Positions 9,013 to 18,646 of a stretch of DNA of 29,482 bases are shown piece by piece. The position numbers and the translations under genes are program-made. Numbering within the stretch: the stretch's first letter is position 1; every line of letters begins with the position of its first letter. Source of the stretch: Macrocybe gigantea (Eukaryota > Basidiomycota > Agaricomycetes > Agaricales > Callistosporiaceae); the NCBI GenBank assembly GCA_011319805.1, contig SJRY01000018.1, positions 1 to 29,482 on the forward strand, read 5' to 3'. The notes beneath the pieces were generated by a model that was not told where the DNA came from, made no database searches, and was given only the letters and a program-made list of their open reading frames with translations.

Positions 9013-10749
9013 TCAGGCCTGAACTTTGATCTGCGGAGAGGTGATCAGTCGGCTTTGAACGACCGACAGTGGAAAAGCCTCACCATGCTAGTCTTTTTCA
9101 TGTGCAAATGACTGCCTCCCGCAGTCGATTTCGTCGCCGTCGCCTTCGCAGCATCAGCACTGGTTCCAGCATGATTTTCCGGCACATCCGCCGGGTTTTG
9201 GCTGAGGTCGCTTGAGGTGTTCTGCGCTTCGGAGGGTTTGGAATTCTTCGGCTTCAGCTGGTAATGACATCGTTAAACAAAACAATGCGTTGTATCTCTG
9301 TCAAGCTGGACTTACTGACTCAAATTTCTTCCGCAGTTCTTCAATCTATGTAGGACATACGTTCAGACAATCACCGAATGGGCAACATGTCGCGATCATG
9401 CGGCAGACATGACATGATGAGCTTGGAACGTACCTCCTTCTCCTTCTGACGGATCTGTCAGAATGGAAATTGAGTTCACGTGTGGAGTCACATGGCGAAA
9501 GGCGTACTGACCTCTTCATCCTTCGCCTTAATCTGAAACATAGCGGATGTAAAAGACAAATGAGAAGCTCACAGAACGGAATGCATACCTCTTCATCCTT
9601 CGCCTTAATGAAGCCTTGTATCTGAAACATAGCGTACGTAAAAAAGGCAAACGAGAAGCTCATAAAATGGAACGCGTACCTAAAACGTATGAGTAAGGCG
9701 GAAAGGTCTGGACCGAATACACTCACCTGACGATTAACACTTCCGATCTGAATTGCACAGATAGCTTTGATGAGTAAATTCGTAAAAAGCTAGAGTGCGA
9801 GGCTTACCTCTTGCTCTTCAAATTTTTTAACTTCCTTCCAGAAATTGATATGACCGACGTCTATCGCGGTATGCCACATCTTGACGCCAAGTGGACCGTA
9901 GCACGAATGGGGATCATATCCCTTCGATTCGGTGACGGCGACACTCGGAAACTGTTGCCTTAGGATGCCGCATATGACTCCGGCATACCAATAGAAGCTT
10001 TGTTTGAAGAGACGATAATATTGGTTATGTTCATAGACAGCTTGCGCGAGGACAACGAGCTGGTAATAATAAAGTGGGGCGTTGTTATCACCGAATTCGA
10101 GAGTCAACACTTGCACGTCGCGGGAAGGGCGATGACGGAGGCCAGTTATCCTGTCATTGGCATATTTCTCTGGGCTAATTGAGTCAGAGGAGCAGGAAGC
10201 TGAAGACCTGTCCGTGGCGAACATGCTTCGTTTCGGGGTCGGCTCATCGGGCTGCTTGTCGGGCTGCTCATCGGGCTGCTTGTCGGGCTGCTCATCGGGC
10301 TGCTTGTCATCCTGCTCGTCGGGCTGCTTGTCATCCTGCTCGTCGGGCTGCTTGTCATCCTGCTTGTCGTTCTGCTCGTCGGGCTGCTTGCCCGGGCGTT
10401 TCTGCTGTGAGCGCAGCCTTTCGATCTTCACCAAGGATGGCCTGCAGCCTTCCGCTTCGACCCATGCAACTAGGTATTCATACTGAGGAGAGTGTGGCGC
10501 AGCCATGTTCTTGTAGAGAACAATCTTCGAGACTCGAAGAGCTCGAGCCGTCTCGCGAGATTCTTCGGCGTAGTATCCGGCCAACGTATCCCGGAAGACG
10601 CAGATGGAGGCTGCGCTCAGCGCCCCTCTTTCAGAGCGAAGGACATACTTAGAGTATTTCGCCGCGACGCTGGGGGCCATCCCTAGCGCTTTGAGAATAG
10701 GGTAGACGAGTGAGTAGAGGTGCTTGATGAGGTTGTCGAGTCTGAACAT
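9013..10749 (-). CDS. Unrecognised protein with mini-exon coiled coil
   Basis: The eight-exon minus-strand model is 10749-9808, 9747-9727, 9621-9589, 9532-9512, 9454-9434, 9345-9316, 9257-9084 and 9030-9013, giving 419 residues with all introns in phase 0. The start at 10749 has good context (GGCACCATG) and opens FRLDNLIKHLYSLVYPIL; the upstream TTG of the open frame is not a start. Residues about 120-170 are a KQPDEQDD repeat. A more structured part follows with VYEHNQYYRLFKQSFYWYAGVI, of a kind I recall from agaricomycete proteins of unknown role. The C-terminus is a Lys/Glu coiled coil made of exons coding 7, 11, 7, 7 and 10 residues, each starting with Ile, then an Ala/Ser-rich tail. No function is assigned. 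Confidence 0.75.
9512..9679 (-). repeat. Tandem duplicated intron + mini-exon unit
   Basis: Read on the minus strand, intron 9679-9622 plus exon 9621-9589 is repeated as intron 9588-9533 plus exon 9532-9512. Both introns share GAGCTTCTC, a T-rich middle and the end GCTATGTTTCAG. Both exons end in the same codons for IKAKDEE, and the first copy has four extra codons in front. The similarity extends through the introns, so the duplication is recent. Confidence 0.85.
10247..10391 (-). repeat. 24-nt coding repeat (KQPDEQDD / KQPDEQPD)
   Basis: About six units of an 8-residue repeat rich in Gln, Asp, Pro and Lys, in frame within the gene at 9013-10749. The units are nearly identical at DNA level (GGGCTGCTTGTC... 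on the plus strand), which favours copy-number change. It also creates a spurious Cys/Ser-rich open frame on the other strand. Confidence 0.85.
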
Positions 10750-10863
10750 GGTGCCAGAGCTGCTGTTATGGTGGTCAATGCACAAGGATGTTAGACGATA
10801 TCGAGATTGACGCAGGCGTGTCAGTGAGAGAGGTACGTTGTAAGAGTTGAAACCGGCTGCCAG

Positions 10864-11349
10864 TCATGGCGTGGAGGAATACGCCCACTTTGATTTCCAA
10901 AAAGGGGTTGGGTGATCGAATCCAGTAATGTATCTCCATTTATGACCAAGCATGTCATCGTAGGTAGGTTGACATATCATATCCTCCAGTACATTCACTA
11001 CGGCTTGTGGACGTGCAACTGCGTCGCTGAACGGACCCCCGCAATAGCGATTTCCTAGGTATTTCCTCTCCGCTCGCTTCTCATTCTCCTTCTCCGTGTC
11101 CGCCCTCCTTCGCTCGTCCACGAGTCCTGGCTTCGCGCCGAATCTGTCACGGACGGGAAGGACAACAGCGTCCCCGTGTGGGACGAATTCTCGAACACGT
11201 CCCACGAGCTTATACGCGGTGGCAGGCCTGGCCGGTGCCGCTCCACCGAATCGCATGTTGACGGTCGGCGGAGCGCCGTGCACCTCGTGCTCGTTCGCAA
11301 AGCGCGACATGGGCATCGAGACGCAAGTGAGGGACATCGTGATCGACAT
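10864..11349 (-). CDS. Doubtful small hypothetical protein
   Basis: An ATG-started minus-strand frame of 161 residues with a charged middle (DERRRADTEKENEKRAERK) and a Trp-containing end (GHKWRYITGFDHP). I do not recognise it. An overlapping minus frame from an ATG at 11494 begins with a signal-anchor-like run (VILIFFIIFSIIVVVAV) but soon becomes Arg-rich and stops at 11210. An intron or a one-base error between the two frames could make one secreted protein; I cannot show it. The region is GC-rich, where chance open frames are common. Confidence 0.3.
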   Translation of the reverse strand: MSITMSLTCVSMPMSRFANEHEVHGAPPTVNMRFGGAAPARPATAYKLVGRVREFVPHGDAVVLPVRDRFGAKPGLVDERRRADTEKENEKRAERKYLGNRYCGGPFSDAVARPQAVVNVLEDMICQPTYDDMLGHKWRYITGFDHPTPFWKSKWAYSSTP

Positions 11350-12323
11350 CGAGAAGCGGTTGGACGACAGCGATGGCGCTGGCAGGCACGATATGCAAGT
11401 TGTTTTCACCGTGGACGGCGACAACGACGATGATGGAAAATATAATAAAAAAAATCAAAATCACCGTCGGCGTTGAAAACAGAACGAGCCGCATCACGTG
11501 GCGTCGTTCACGTTTTGGATGTCGTGATCATGAACTTGAACATCATCATGGCATTGAAATCCCTTACCCGGAGCACTTCGACTTGAACGCATAGAAGCAA
11601 GACGGTTTCGCCGACCCTATCGCAGAGAAATCGTTTTGCGTTGTGTCAATACGTTGACAACACCTTTCTCCGATTTGCAGTACCACAAGAAATTTAATGG
11701 TTCCATTCGGCGATTCCGATATTGCTCTCGCTAGTACGTATGTGCACGATTTACTGGAAGACGCTGAAGAGCACAAGATGAGGGGTTTTGGCTGCGGAAA
11801 TCAAAAGCATGTACGACAGATCGGGGCATGTGCGTTATGCTTCTCACGTCTTGAGACTCCCTCTTGCGCTTCATTCTCATTGATCTGATGCCATGGGCCA
11901 TTTTCTTTGCATTCATTGTCGTTGTCTATTCTCAATTAAAGTTGAATACAATCGCTGGAAAGCTGCTAACGTTGAGGCCCAATGAGACGTCGGTCACCCC
12001 ATACTGTCCAATGTAGCCGCGTTGTTGATCTCGTTCTAGATTATCCTACCGAGCGTCTAAGTAGACGATGTTCGTGCCGGGCTTCCCAGTGAGTCACATG
12101 CCATGCACCCTTAGCGTCTTAAGCCGAAGCCATCAAAGTGAAGGCTGGTCCGGCGCTCAAAGAAGGATCAAGCCAACGTCAGACGCAGCCCTGATTCATG
12201 TTATCGACGTCGAGGCGACCTCAAGGCGCGTCCCACCCCGCTGCGGATACTGCGGACGCTACACCCTCTTCGACGTGATATAAGTCTCCCATCTGGCCGA
12301 TCTGGACCTGGTTCAGCGACGTT
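11350..12323. other. Region without a supported gene, upstream of the RT-fusion gene
   Basis: Small open frames only (for example 11697-11888 plus, 12068-12283 plus) and no domain. The last few hundred bases are the presumed promoter and 5' untranslated region of the rightward gene starting at 12324. No clear TATA box or transposon end was found. Confidence 0.5.
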
Positions 12324-15300
12324 ATGGCCAAAGGCAAGTCTCAGTCGAAGGGGCCATCGCATACATCCAAGCCACCTCCGTCTGGCAAGGGACCTCGGCC
12401 GTCGCATCCTCAGGCAGCAAATAGCCAACGATCTCCTAGTTCGAGCAAGTGTGAGTTGCATGTGCTTTCTGGTCCATCCAGATGGCAGTAACAATCGTTT
12501 GTTTTCAGCGCAGGGCGCTAAGACTGCGCCCTCAAAACCTCCAACGACATCGGGGCAACCTTCTAAACCGAAGGCCCCTCAACAAAGTATCAAGTTATTC
12601 GTCTTGTAATCACCCAGAAGCTGACATTTAATCTACAGATAGGAGCTCGCATCCTCAGCCTGCGCCAACCCGGTCACAAAATTCATCCAACGGCCAGCGG
12701 CCAACGGCAGGCCAATCCTCCAAAGCCGCGCATGCTTCAGCTCCAGCTCACGGAGCTGGTAATGGTCATGTAAGACCTCAAGCTGCAAATGGCACATCGA
12801 AGTCCGATACAGGGAGAGGTAAGCCTACTGAGCAATCATATCCGTTCTTCGCTGCATCTGTTTCGTTAGTGCAGGGAACCAACGGCGGACACCAGTCCGC
12901 CAAGCGTTCCGATAACGGGACAGCCAATCATCCAAAAGCACAATTTCATGCTCCGCCCCCGAAATGTGAGATTCCGAGATCGATTAGGGATAATTTGGTT
13001 GACCATTCCATTCTTCTTCAGCGCTGTCGACCTCCTCGGCCGCAGGACAGCCATCGCAAGGCCAGGGGAAAGGTAGACAATTTTTACCCTTGTTCGGATC
13101 CATTCTGACGGTTCCCTAGCCCCTGCAGGCTTTTTGTCTAATTTCTGGTGGCCGAAACCTTCTCAGCATCCTCCTGGAGGTGACTCTACCGTACATCGGC
13201 AGCATACTGGCAAGGACTTGTCTAAAGGCCATTCGTCGCCTCATACCCGATGCCGTAAGTTATTTTATGTTTTCTAGATATGTCCATATCTCAAGCTGGG
13301 TCAGGAGATCGACGCCGTCGACTGCAGGGGGCGGTCAAACTATGAATGCTGTTGGAGGTGAGCTTACAAGTCATTATCCAAACTCGTTTCTTCTCCTGAA
13401 TCTCCGTCAGGGTCCGGCACCAAACAAGAGCGTAAAGCTTCTCAGGGCAACACCGCAAGTCCGTGCAATCCTTTTATCAATTTTTTTTTTCTGAACGATT
13501 GAATTACTTTTGTAGTGAAATCATCAGTGAATGGGCATGCCAATCTGTGGAAAGCACACGCCGACGGACACTCTCAAGCATCGTCAATGCATCGCATTGA
13601 CCAACGTCATTCACCGAAGCTTCAAAACATTGCTTCTGCTTCCCATGAACCTCCGTCATCGCCCGGCCCCAAGGCAGAACATAAAGCTCCCCAGGGCAAT
13701 ACCACAAGTACGCGCGATTTGTTGATCCATTTTTCAGCGGCTGAATTCTTATTGTAGCGAGATCGTCAGGGAATGGGCATGTCAATCTGCAGAAAGCACA
13801 TGGCAACGGATACCCGCAAGCGTCATCGATGCACGGTGGTGATCCGCATAATTCACCGAAACCTCGAAATACTGCCTTTTCTTCCGCTGAATCTCCATCA
13901 GCATTCAGTGCCAAGGCAGAGCACAAGACTCCTCAGAGCAATACGACCAGTGCGTGTGATCTGTTCATCTAGCCTTTCGCTAGCTGAATTCTTGTTGTAG
14001 CGAAATCGCCAGTGACCGGGCAGTCCAACCTGCCAAAAGCACAACACGAGGCTCAGAGAGACACCACAAGTGTGTATCATCTGTTACGTCCAATCTTTCA
14101 AATGATTGAATTCTTACTGTAGTGAAATCACCGGGACCTAGGCATCCTGGTCCGCGGAAGGCACAGGGCGGCGAACATTTTCAAGCATTGTCAATGCATA
14201 GCATTGATCAGCATAATTCACCGAAACCCGGAAAACGTACCCGTTTTTCATGTTCAATGCGAGTTTATCTCACGCTGAATGACTTAGATGGCCCCGGTGA
14301 TTCGACATCTGGTCCACAGTCACCTCGCAATGGTAAGTATCATGTTCATTTTCATGTATGCTCGCACGATGTAGACGTAGAATGCCAGGCCAAACTCCGA
14401 AACCCAACAATTGTAAGAATCCGGTCTCTATTTGCCATGTTCTATGAATTTACACCTGGCCAACAGTGGGATCTCGCCCTTCTTCTGTGGCACAAGGTCC
14501 CAATGCTACCACATGTAAGGCTCATGCCAACTCGTGTAATTCAGCAGCTGAAGAAATCTTAGCCTCTCAGGGCCCTTCCACTGCGCCAGATGCGCATCGC
14601 ACTAAAGGTAAGTCATGCCGTACCCTGAGGTCCGTGTAGTTGATTTCTACATCGGGGATTCTAGGACACCCTCCTGTGATGCAAGAGAAGTCCCCACGCC
14701 CCAATAAAGGCATGTTTTTGGACTTGATAATAAGCAACAATTCTATATCGGTTGACTTTGCATTGTCTAAAGCTCCTAACAAGGAAAATCCGAACACGCT
14801 TGTGAGCAGTGTTCACCAGAACACTCCATCGTCCACCAAGAGTGTGATGACACCGCCTAAAGCATCTCCACCAGCCACAAGAGAATGTTAGCTCCTCTCC
14901 TTTTCTGTACCATTTCTGCATACATAATTCGGTCATTCAGTGAACGCAAAGGTTCCTGGAAGCCAGTCCTCGGGCAAGGCCACCGCTAAGCAACTCCCAA
15001 AGCACTCTGCATGTATGTCTTTTTCTTCCAAATTTTGTTGGATTGTGATTAAACCCATGGTACCTTAGTGAAAGGCAATTCTTCAACTGCGAATGGTAGT
15101 TTAACACAGGGATCATCTGTGCCATCGGCTTCACATGCTAGGGGCATCCATTCAGAGTCTCATGCCGCACCGAAAGAAGCTGAAAACACAGGCATATTCA
15201 GTCGACTTTCCTCCTTTTTCTCCTTCAACAGGGAAGCACCTGCACCAGCAACTCCAATTGTCAATCATCACGATCACACTTCTAAGAAGCCAGCGAACAA

Positions 15301-18300
15301 TCCAAGGAATGGTGTGTATTGTTGTTTGTATCTTATCGTCTTTTACCAGAGAAGTTGCTGAAGCCACACAAGGGAGTACTTCTGTCAATGTTCAACAGGT
15401 GCTTGGCACCACTTCACCTAGTCATGTCGATGGTATGTGGTGGTAGTTTTATGTGTGTGTTCATCTCATTTTCCTTGTTCTGCAGCACACAAGCATATGC
15501 AGAAGGAAGCTCAAAGAACTGGCAGGAGTTAGTATCCCTGCATTGCATGCTAATGTTGCTGATATCGAATTGTCATTACTAGGTGACGTGGCTGCCACCT
15601 CTCCAAAGCCTTCAACAGGCAGTCAAGCTCCGATGCTTTCTGATGCCTCGCCACCTCTCAAGAGTGTTCCCATGAAATCACCACCGAATCGTGAAAAATG
15701 TAGGGTCGACACCTTTCGATGTCTGCTGTGCTGAGCTTTTCCTGTAGCAAAAGATGCCGCAAGCCCACCCTCTCATGCCAAGCTGAAAGAGCAGGTCACT
15801 AATAAAGGTTGCTCGCACACTGGCACTTTCTCTTGCACAACGTTAACCGTAGTGTGTTCGCAGCCCGACTTCTGCTCCTCAAAGTGTAAAGAGGCAACCA
15901 TTAACGCCAAAGGACGATCGAGGTATGTCCGGCAGCTGTTGTCGATTATCGATTCAAAAAGCCTGATTTGTACTTCAACGTTAGCCACAAAGGAGAAGTT
16001 AAAAACAGCACAAGAAGCGACAGTCCCAAGCGGAAGCGGAGACCTGCTCAGCCGACTGTCCTCTCTATTTGACTGGTCCGGATCCAAGCCACCGGCACCC
16101 ACTCAAGCTGCTGCCGACAAACCTTTGTCAAAGTCGAGAGAAAGTAAGCGCCTTCAATCACTGGTGGATTTTGCTCTATTTATCGTGCGACTCTCCAAAG
16201 GCCGCCGCACGGAGATGCCGCCTCCCGCTGTTCTAAATACGAAATCCAACAAAGGTAATGCAGCTGTTTTCCGTCATACCGACCTCATCTGACATGGCTT
16301 TGCTCCACAGATGCGTCCAAGCCGCTGGCATCTACCCGTGCTGTTATTGACAAAGCATCATCAAATTCGAGGCGAAGTAAGCGCACTCAGGCATAAATTA
16401 ATTTTATTCGGTTCAAGCTATGATTTCCCGCAGGTGATCGCGCAAAGACGCTGCTCCCCAGTATTCCAGGCCCGAAAACCGATGAAGGTAACGCAACCAC
16501 TTTCCTTCACGCCAATTTCATCTGACATGGCCTCGCTTTGCAGCTACTAAATCCGAGGCAGTGAGATCCAAACCTGCAAAGGCACACAAACTCAAAGTTT
16601 TCGAAGTTTCAAGCGGTAGACATGTGTCTCGAGTCGGAAGGCTTGGGAACAAACGTCGTGAGATGGGGAGCCAGCTGGGCAAATTAAACCGAGGTGATCT
16701 TGTTCTGGTCTTTCTTACGTTCACATACCTTACTCTCAGCCTTAGAAAAGGATGCTACGCGATCACCACCGCCGATTGAATCGTTGAAAGCACGGGAAGA
16801 TACTGGTAAGTGATTGTGTTTTATGCATTCGCCGCCCTCAACTCTCTCTTCACAGGCCGTCCGCCGAAGGTCAAATCGGTGCCAAGCGCCAAAGCCACGT
16901 CTACTTCAAAGGGAAAGAGCGAAGTGCCAACAAAATGGATCTCAAGTGTGATTCCCAAATCTCTTCTGAATTTGATATGTGAGCAAGCCGAACGCTCACT
17001 CGTCAACCGTGTTAACGGTTTCTAGCTACTCCGAAACCTGCGCAAGCCGCGGTTGCGAAAGAAGGCCAGCAACCTGCATCCGCCAGAAAGATCGCAGAAC
17101 CTGCTTCGGTGCAACGCAGAGTGGCCCGACCTCAACGTCAAGTTCATTCAAGCAAAGGTAATTCGTTGCGGTACCATCCTGACAATGACAGATAGACTGA
17201 CACCGTCCATTGCCGTATAAGTATTCTCCGGGCCTACTAAAAAGTCTATCACTCGCCAAAAGGGAGGACTGCTCCGTCGATTTGCTCCGGATCTGATCTG
17301 GCGCAAGTCCGACCGTCGTGGAGTTACTGCAGCTCTGGCTACGGAAACTGCTGCACCGTTACCATCGCCTCCCGAGAACGAGTTGCGGAACAAAGTTGCC
17401 CGTCGGACGATTGCGAAGCACCCTGAAATCTTCAAGGTCGTCTCGCCGATCAATGTGGATCGGTTTGAAGAATTAATGGAAAACCATCCCAACCAGCCGT
17501 TTGTAAAGTCCGTCGCTCGTGGGCTCAGAGAAGGGTTCTGGCCTTTAGCGGATACAAGCGACCCCAAACTTCCTACCACTCATGACAATTCCCGTGCTTC
17601 TACCCTGAGCCCGGAGAAAGAGGAATTCCTGCGCAAGCAGCGCGATGAGGAAGTGAGACTCGGACGATGGTCGGAGGCTATTGGACCAAAGCTTCTGCCT
17701 GGAATGTATTCGTCGCCAATCACTGCTGTCCCTAAGAAGACGCCAGGCGACTACCGACTCGTAGTCGATCAGAGCAGAGGACATCATTCATTGAACTCTA
17801 TGATTCCGAGGTCACAATACAAGATCAAGCTTGACAATGCACACGACCTCGGCAATGTGCTCCTTGCTGTCCGCAAGCGCCATGGGACGAAGAAAAAACT
17901 TGAAATGTTCAAATCCGACGTCAAGAGCGCATACCGGCTGCTGCCCATGCATCCGTTGTGGCAAATTCGGCAGGCGGTCAAGGTCGATGGTCAGTACCAC
18001 ATTGACCGGTCCAACACGTTTGGAAATCGGGCTGGAGGATGGATCTGGGATTCGTTCATATCTTTGGTCCTCTGGGCTGGCATCAAGGAGAAAGGGATCA
18101 AGGATCTTCTGGGCTATGTTGACGACGAATTCAGCTACGAGTTCAAGAACGAGAAACGATATTATAAGCCGTACAAGAAGCACCTGCCTGCCAAACAAGC
18201 TCGCCTACTTGAGCTTTGGGACGAATTGGGCATTCCGCACGACGAGAATAAGCAGCTTTACGGACCTTCGTTGCCTATCATCGGCTTCCAAGTGAATCCG

Positions 18301-18345
18301 AACGCGATGACGATCGACGTGCCTGCCGAGAAGAAGGCAAAGTGA
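12324..18345 (+). CDS. 32-exon disordered protein fused to reverse transcriptase domain
   Basis: Exons: 12324-12450, 12509-12586, 12639-12818, 12870-12965, 13022-13072, 13120-13254, 13328-13357, 13411-13458, 13516-13707, 13758-13949, 14001-14069, 14123-14332, 14389-14412, 14467-14607, 14665-14709, 14773-14886, 14941-15012, 15069-15311, 15352-15432, 15486-15527, 15583-15699, 15748-15807, 15864-15922, 15985-16143, 16201-16254, 16311-16376, 16434-16487, 16544-16693, 16740-16805, 16856-16978, 17026-17157, 17222-18345. Introns are 40-73 nt and all phase 1, and internal exons are multiples of three; exon 23 needs one missing base. About 1,070 residues are Ser/Pro/Lys/Ala-rich and disordered. The last exon encodes a DIRS/Ngaro-like RT: HPNQPFVKSV segment, motif A SDVKSAY (Asp at 17917-17919), motif B GNRAGGW, YVDD at 18115-18126. 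The stop at 18343 is probably a frameshift, since RT-like sequence continues. No RNase H or recombinase was found. The function is unknown. Confidence 0.7.
13411..14332 (+). repeat. Tandem exon-intron duplications in the RT-fusion gene
   Basis: Exons 8-12 and their introns are copies of one unit of about 240 bp. Exons 9 and 10 are both 192 nt and align throughout (K-S-S-x-N-G-H start, SMH, then SPK). Exon 12 matches the first half of that unit, exon 11 is an internally deleted copy, and exon 8 matches only its 3' end (K-A-x-Q-G-N-T). The introns between them share a GAATTCTTnTTGTAG-like 3' end. Coding and intron similarity together show segmental DNA duplication. Confidence 0.88.
14710..14772 (+). 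other. Probable GC-AG intron
   Basis: Between AATAAAG and CTCCTAAC lies a 63-nt segment starting GCATGT and ending CTAAAG, with a branch-point-like TTGAC. It can be read through in frame, but it would code a hydrophobic run (FLDLII, SVDFAL) foreign to this disordered protein. Removing it joins two phase-1 exons like all the others. Confidence 0.6.
16144..16543 (+). repeat. Second duplicated exon-intron block in the RT-fusion gene
   Basis: Intron 24, exon 25 and intron 25 (16144-16310) resemble intron 26, exon 27 and intron 27 (16377-16543). Both exons are 54 nt. The two later introns share CATCTGACATGGC and are both 56 nt. The two earlier introns both start GTAAGCGC and are both 57 nt. This block is independent of the duplication at 13.4-14.3 kb. 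Confidence 0.75.
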
Positions 18346-18646
18346 TACAAATGCTTCGAGATGCCGCTCACGAAGGGAAGCCGTATACGCTCCAAAAGCT
18401 GCAATCCGTGGCCGGGTCTGTGAACTCGGTGCTAATCTTTACCCTCACCTCCGCCCGCGCCTCCGCGAGCTTTTCGACGAGATGGCGGGGAAGAAGGGTG
18501 CTAACACCGAGATGCGTGTGACCGGGCCTATCGCTCGGAGCCTCTCTGGGCTGGCAGACTATCTCGAGAATGCAAAGAGCGTGCCGATTCGAAGGATTGA
18601 GGGCAAGGGAAGTAGTGTCAAGGCGACGAAGAGGATACTAGGATGA
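18346..18646 (+). pseudogene. 3' continuation of the RT domain in shifted frames
   Basis: Beyond the stop at 18343-18345, RT-like sequence goes on. One frame from 18345 encodes IQMLRDAAHEGKPYTLQKLQ. From 18434 a second frame encodes NLYPHLRPRLRELFDEMAGK and runs to a TGA at 18644-18646. Each change has the sign of one lost base. This is the part that in related proteins follows the palm (IIGF...YPHLRP region). Either the gene is decaying here or the consensus lacks two bases; with both restored the protein would be about 1,545 residues. No RNase H or tyrosine recombinase follows. Confidence 0.7.

Noticed and set aside
10157..10652. Plus-strand open frames with SGCLSGC-type or RAACRAAH-type repeats
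   Set aside because: They are mirror images of the 24-nt KQPDEQDD repeat of the minus-strand gene; no start context, splicing or domain supports them.
13411..14332. Regularly spaced repeats that might suggest a CRISPR-like array
   Set aside because: The repeats are exon-intron units of about 240 bp with splice signals in a eukaryotic gene; there are no short identical repeats with unique spacers.
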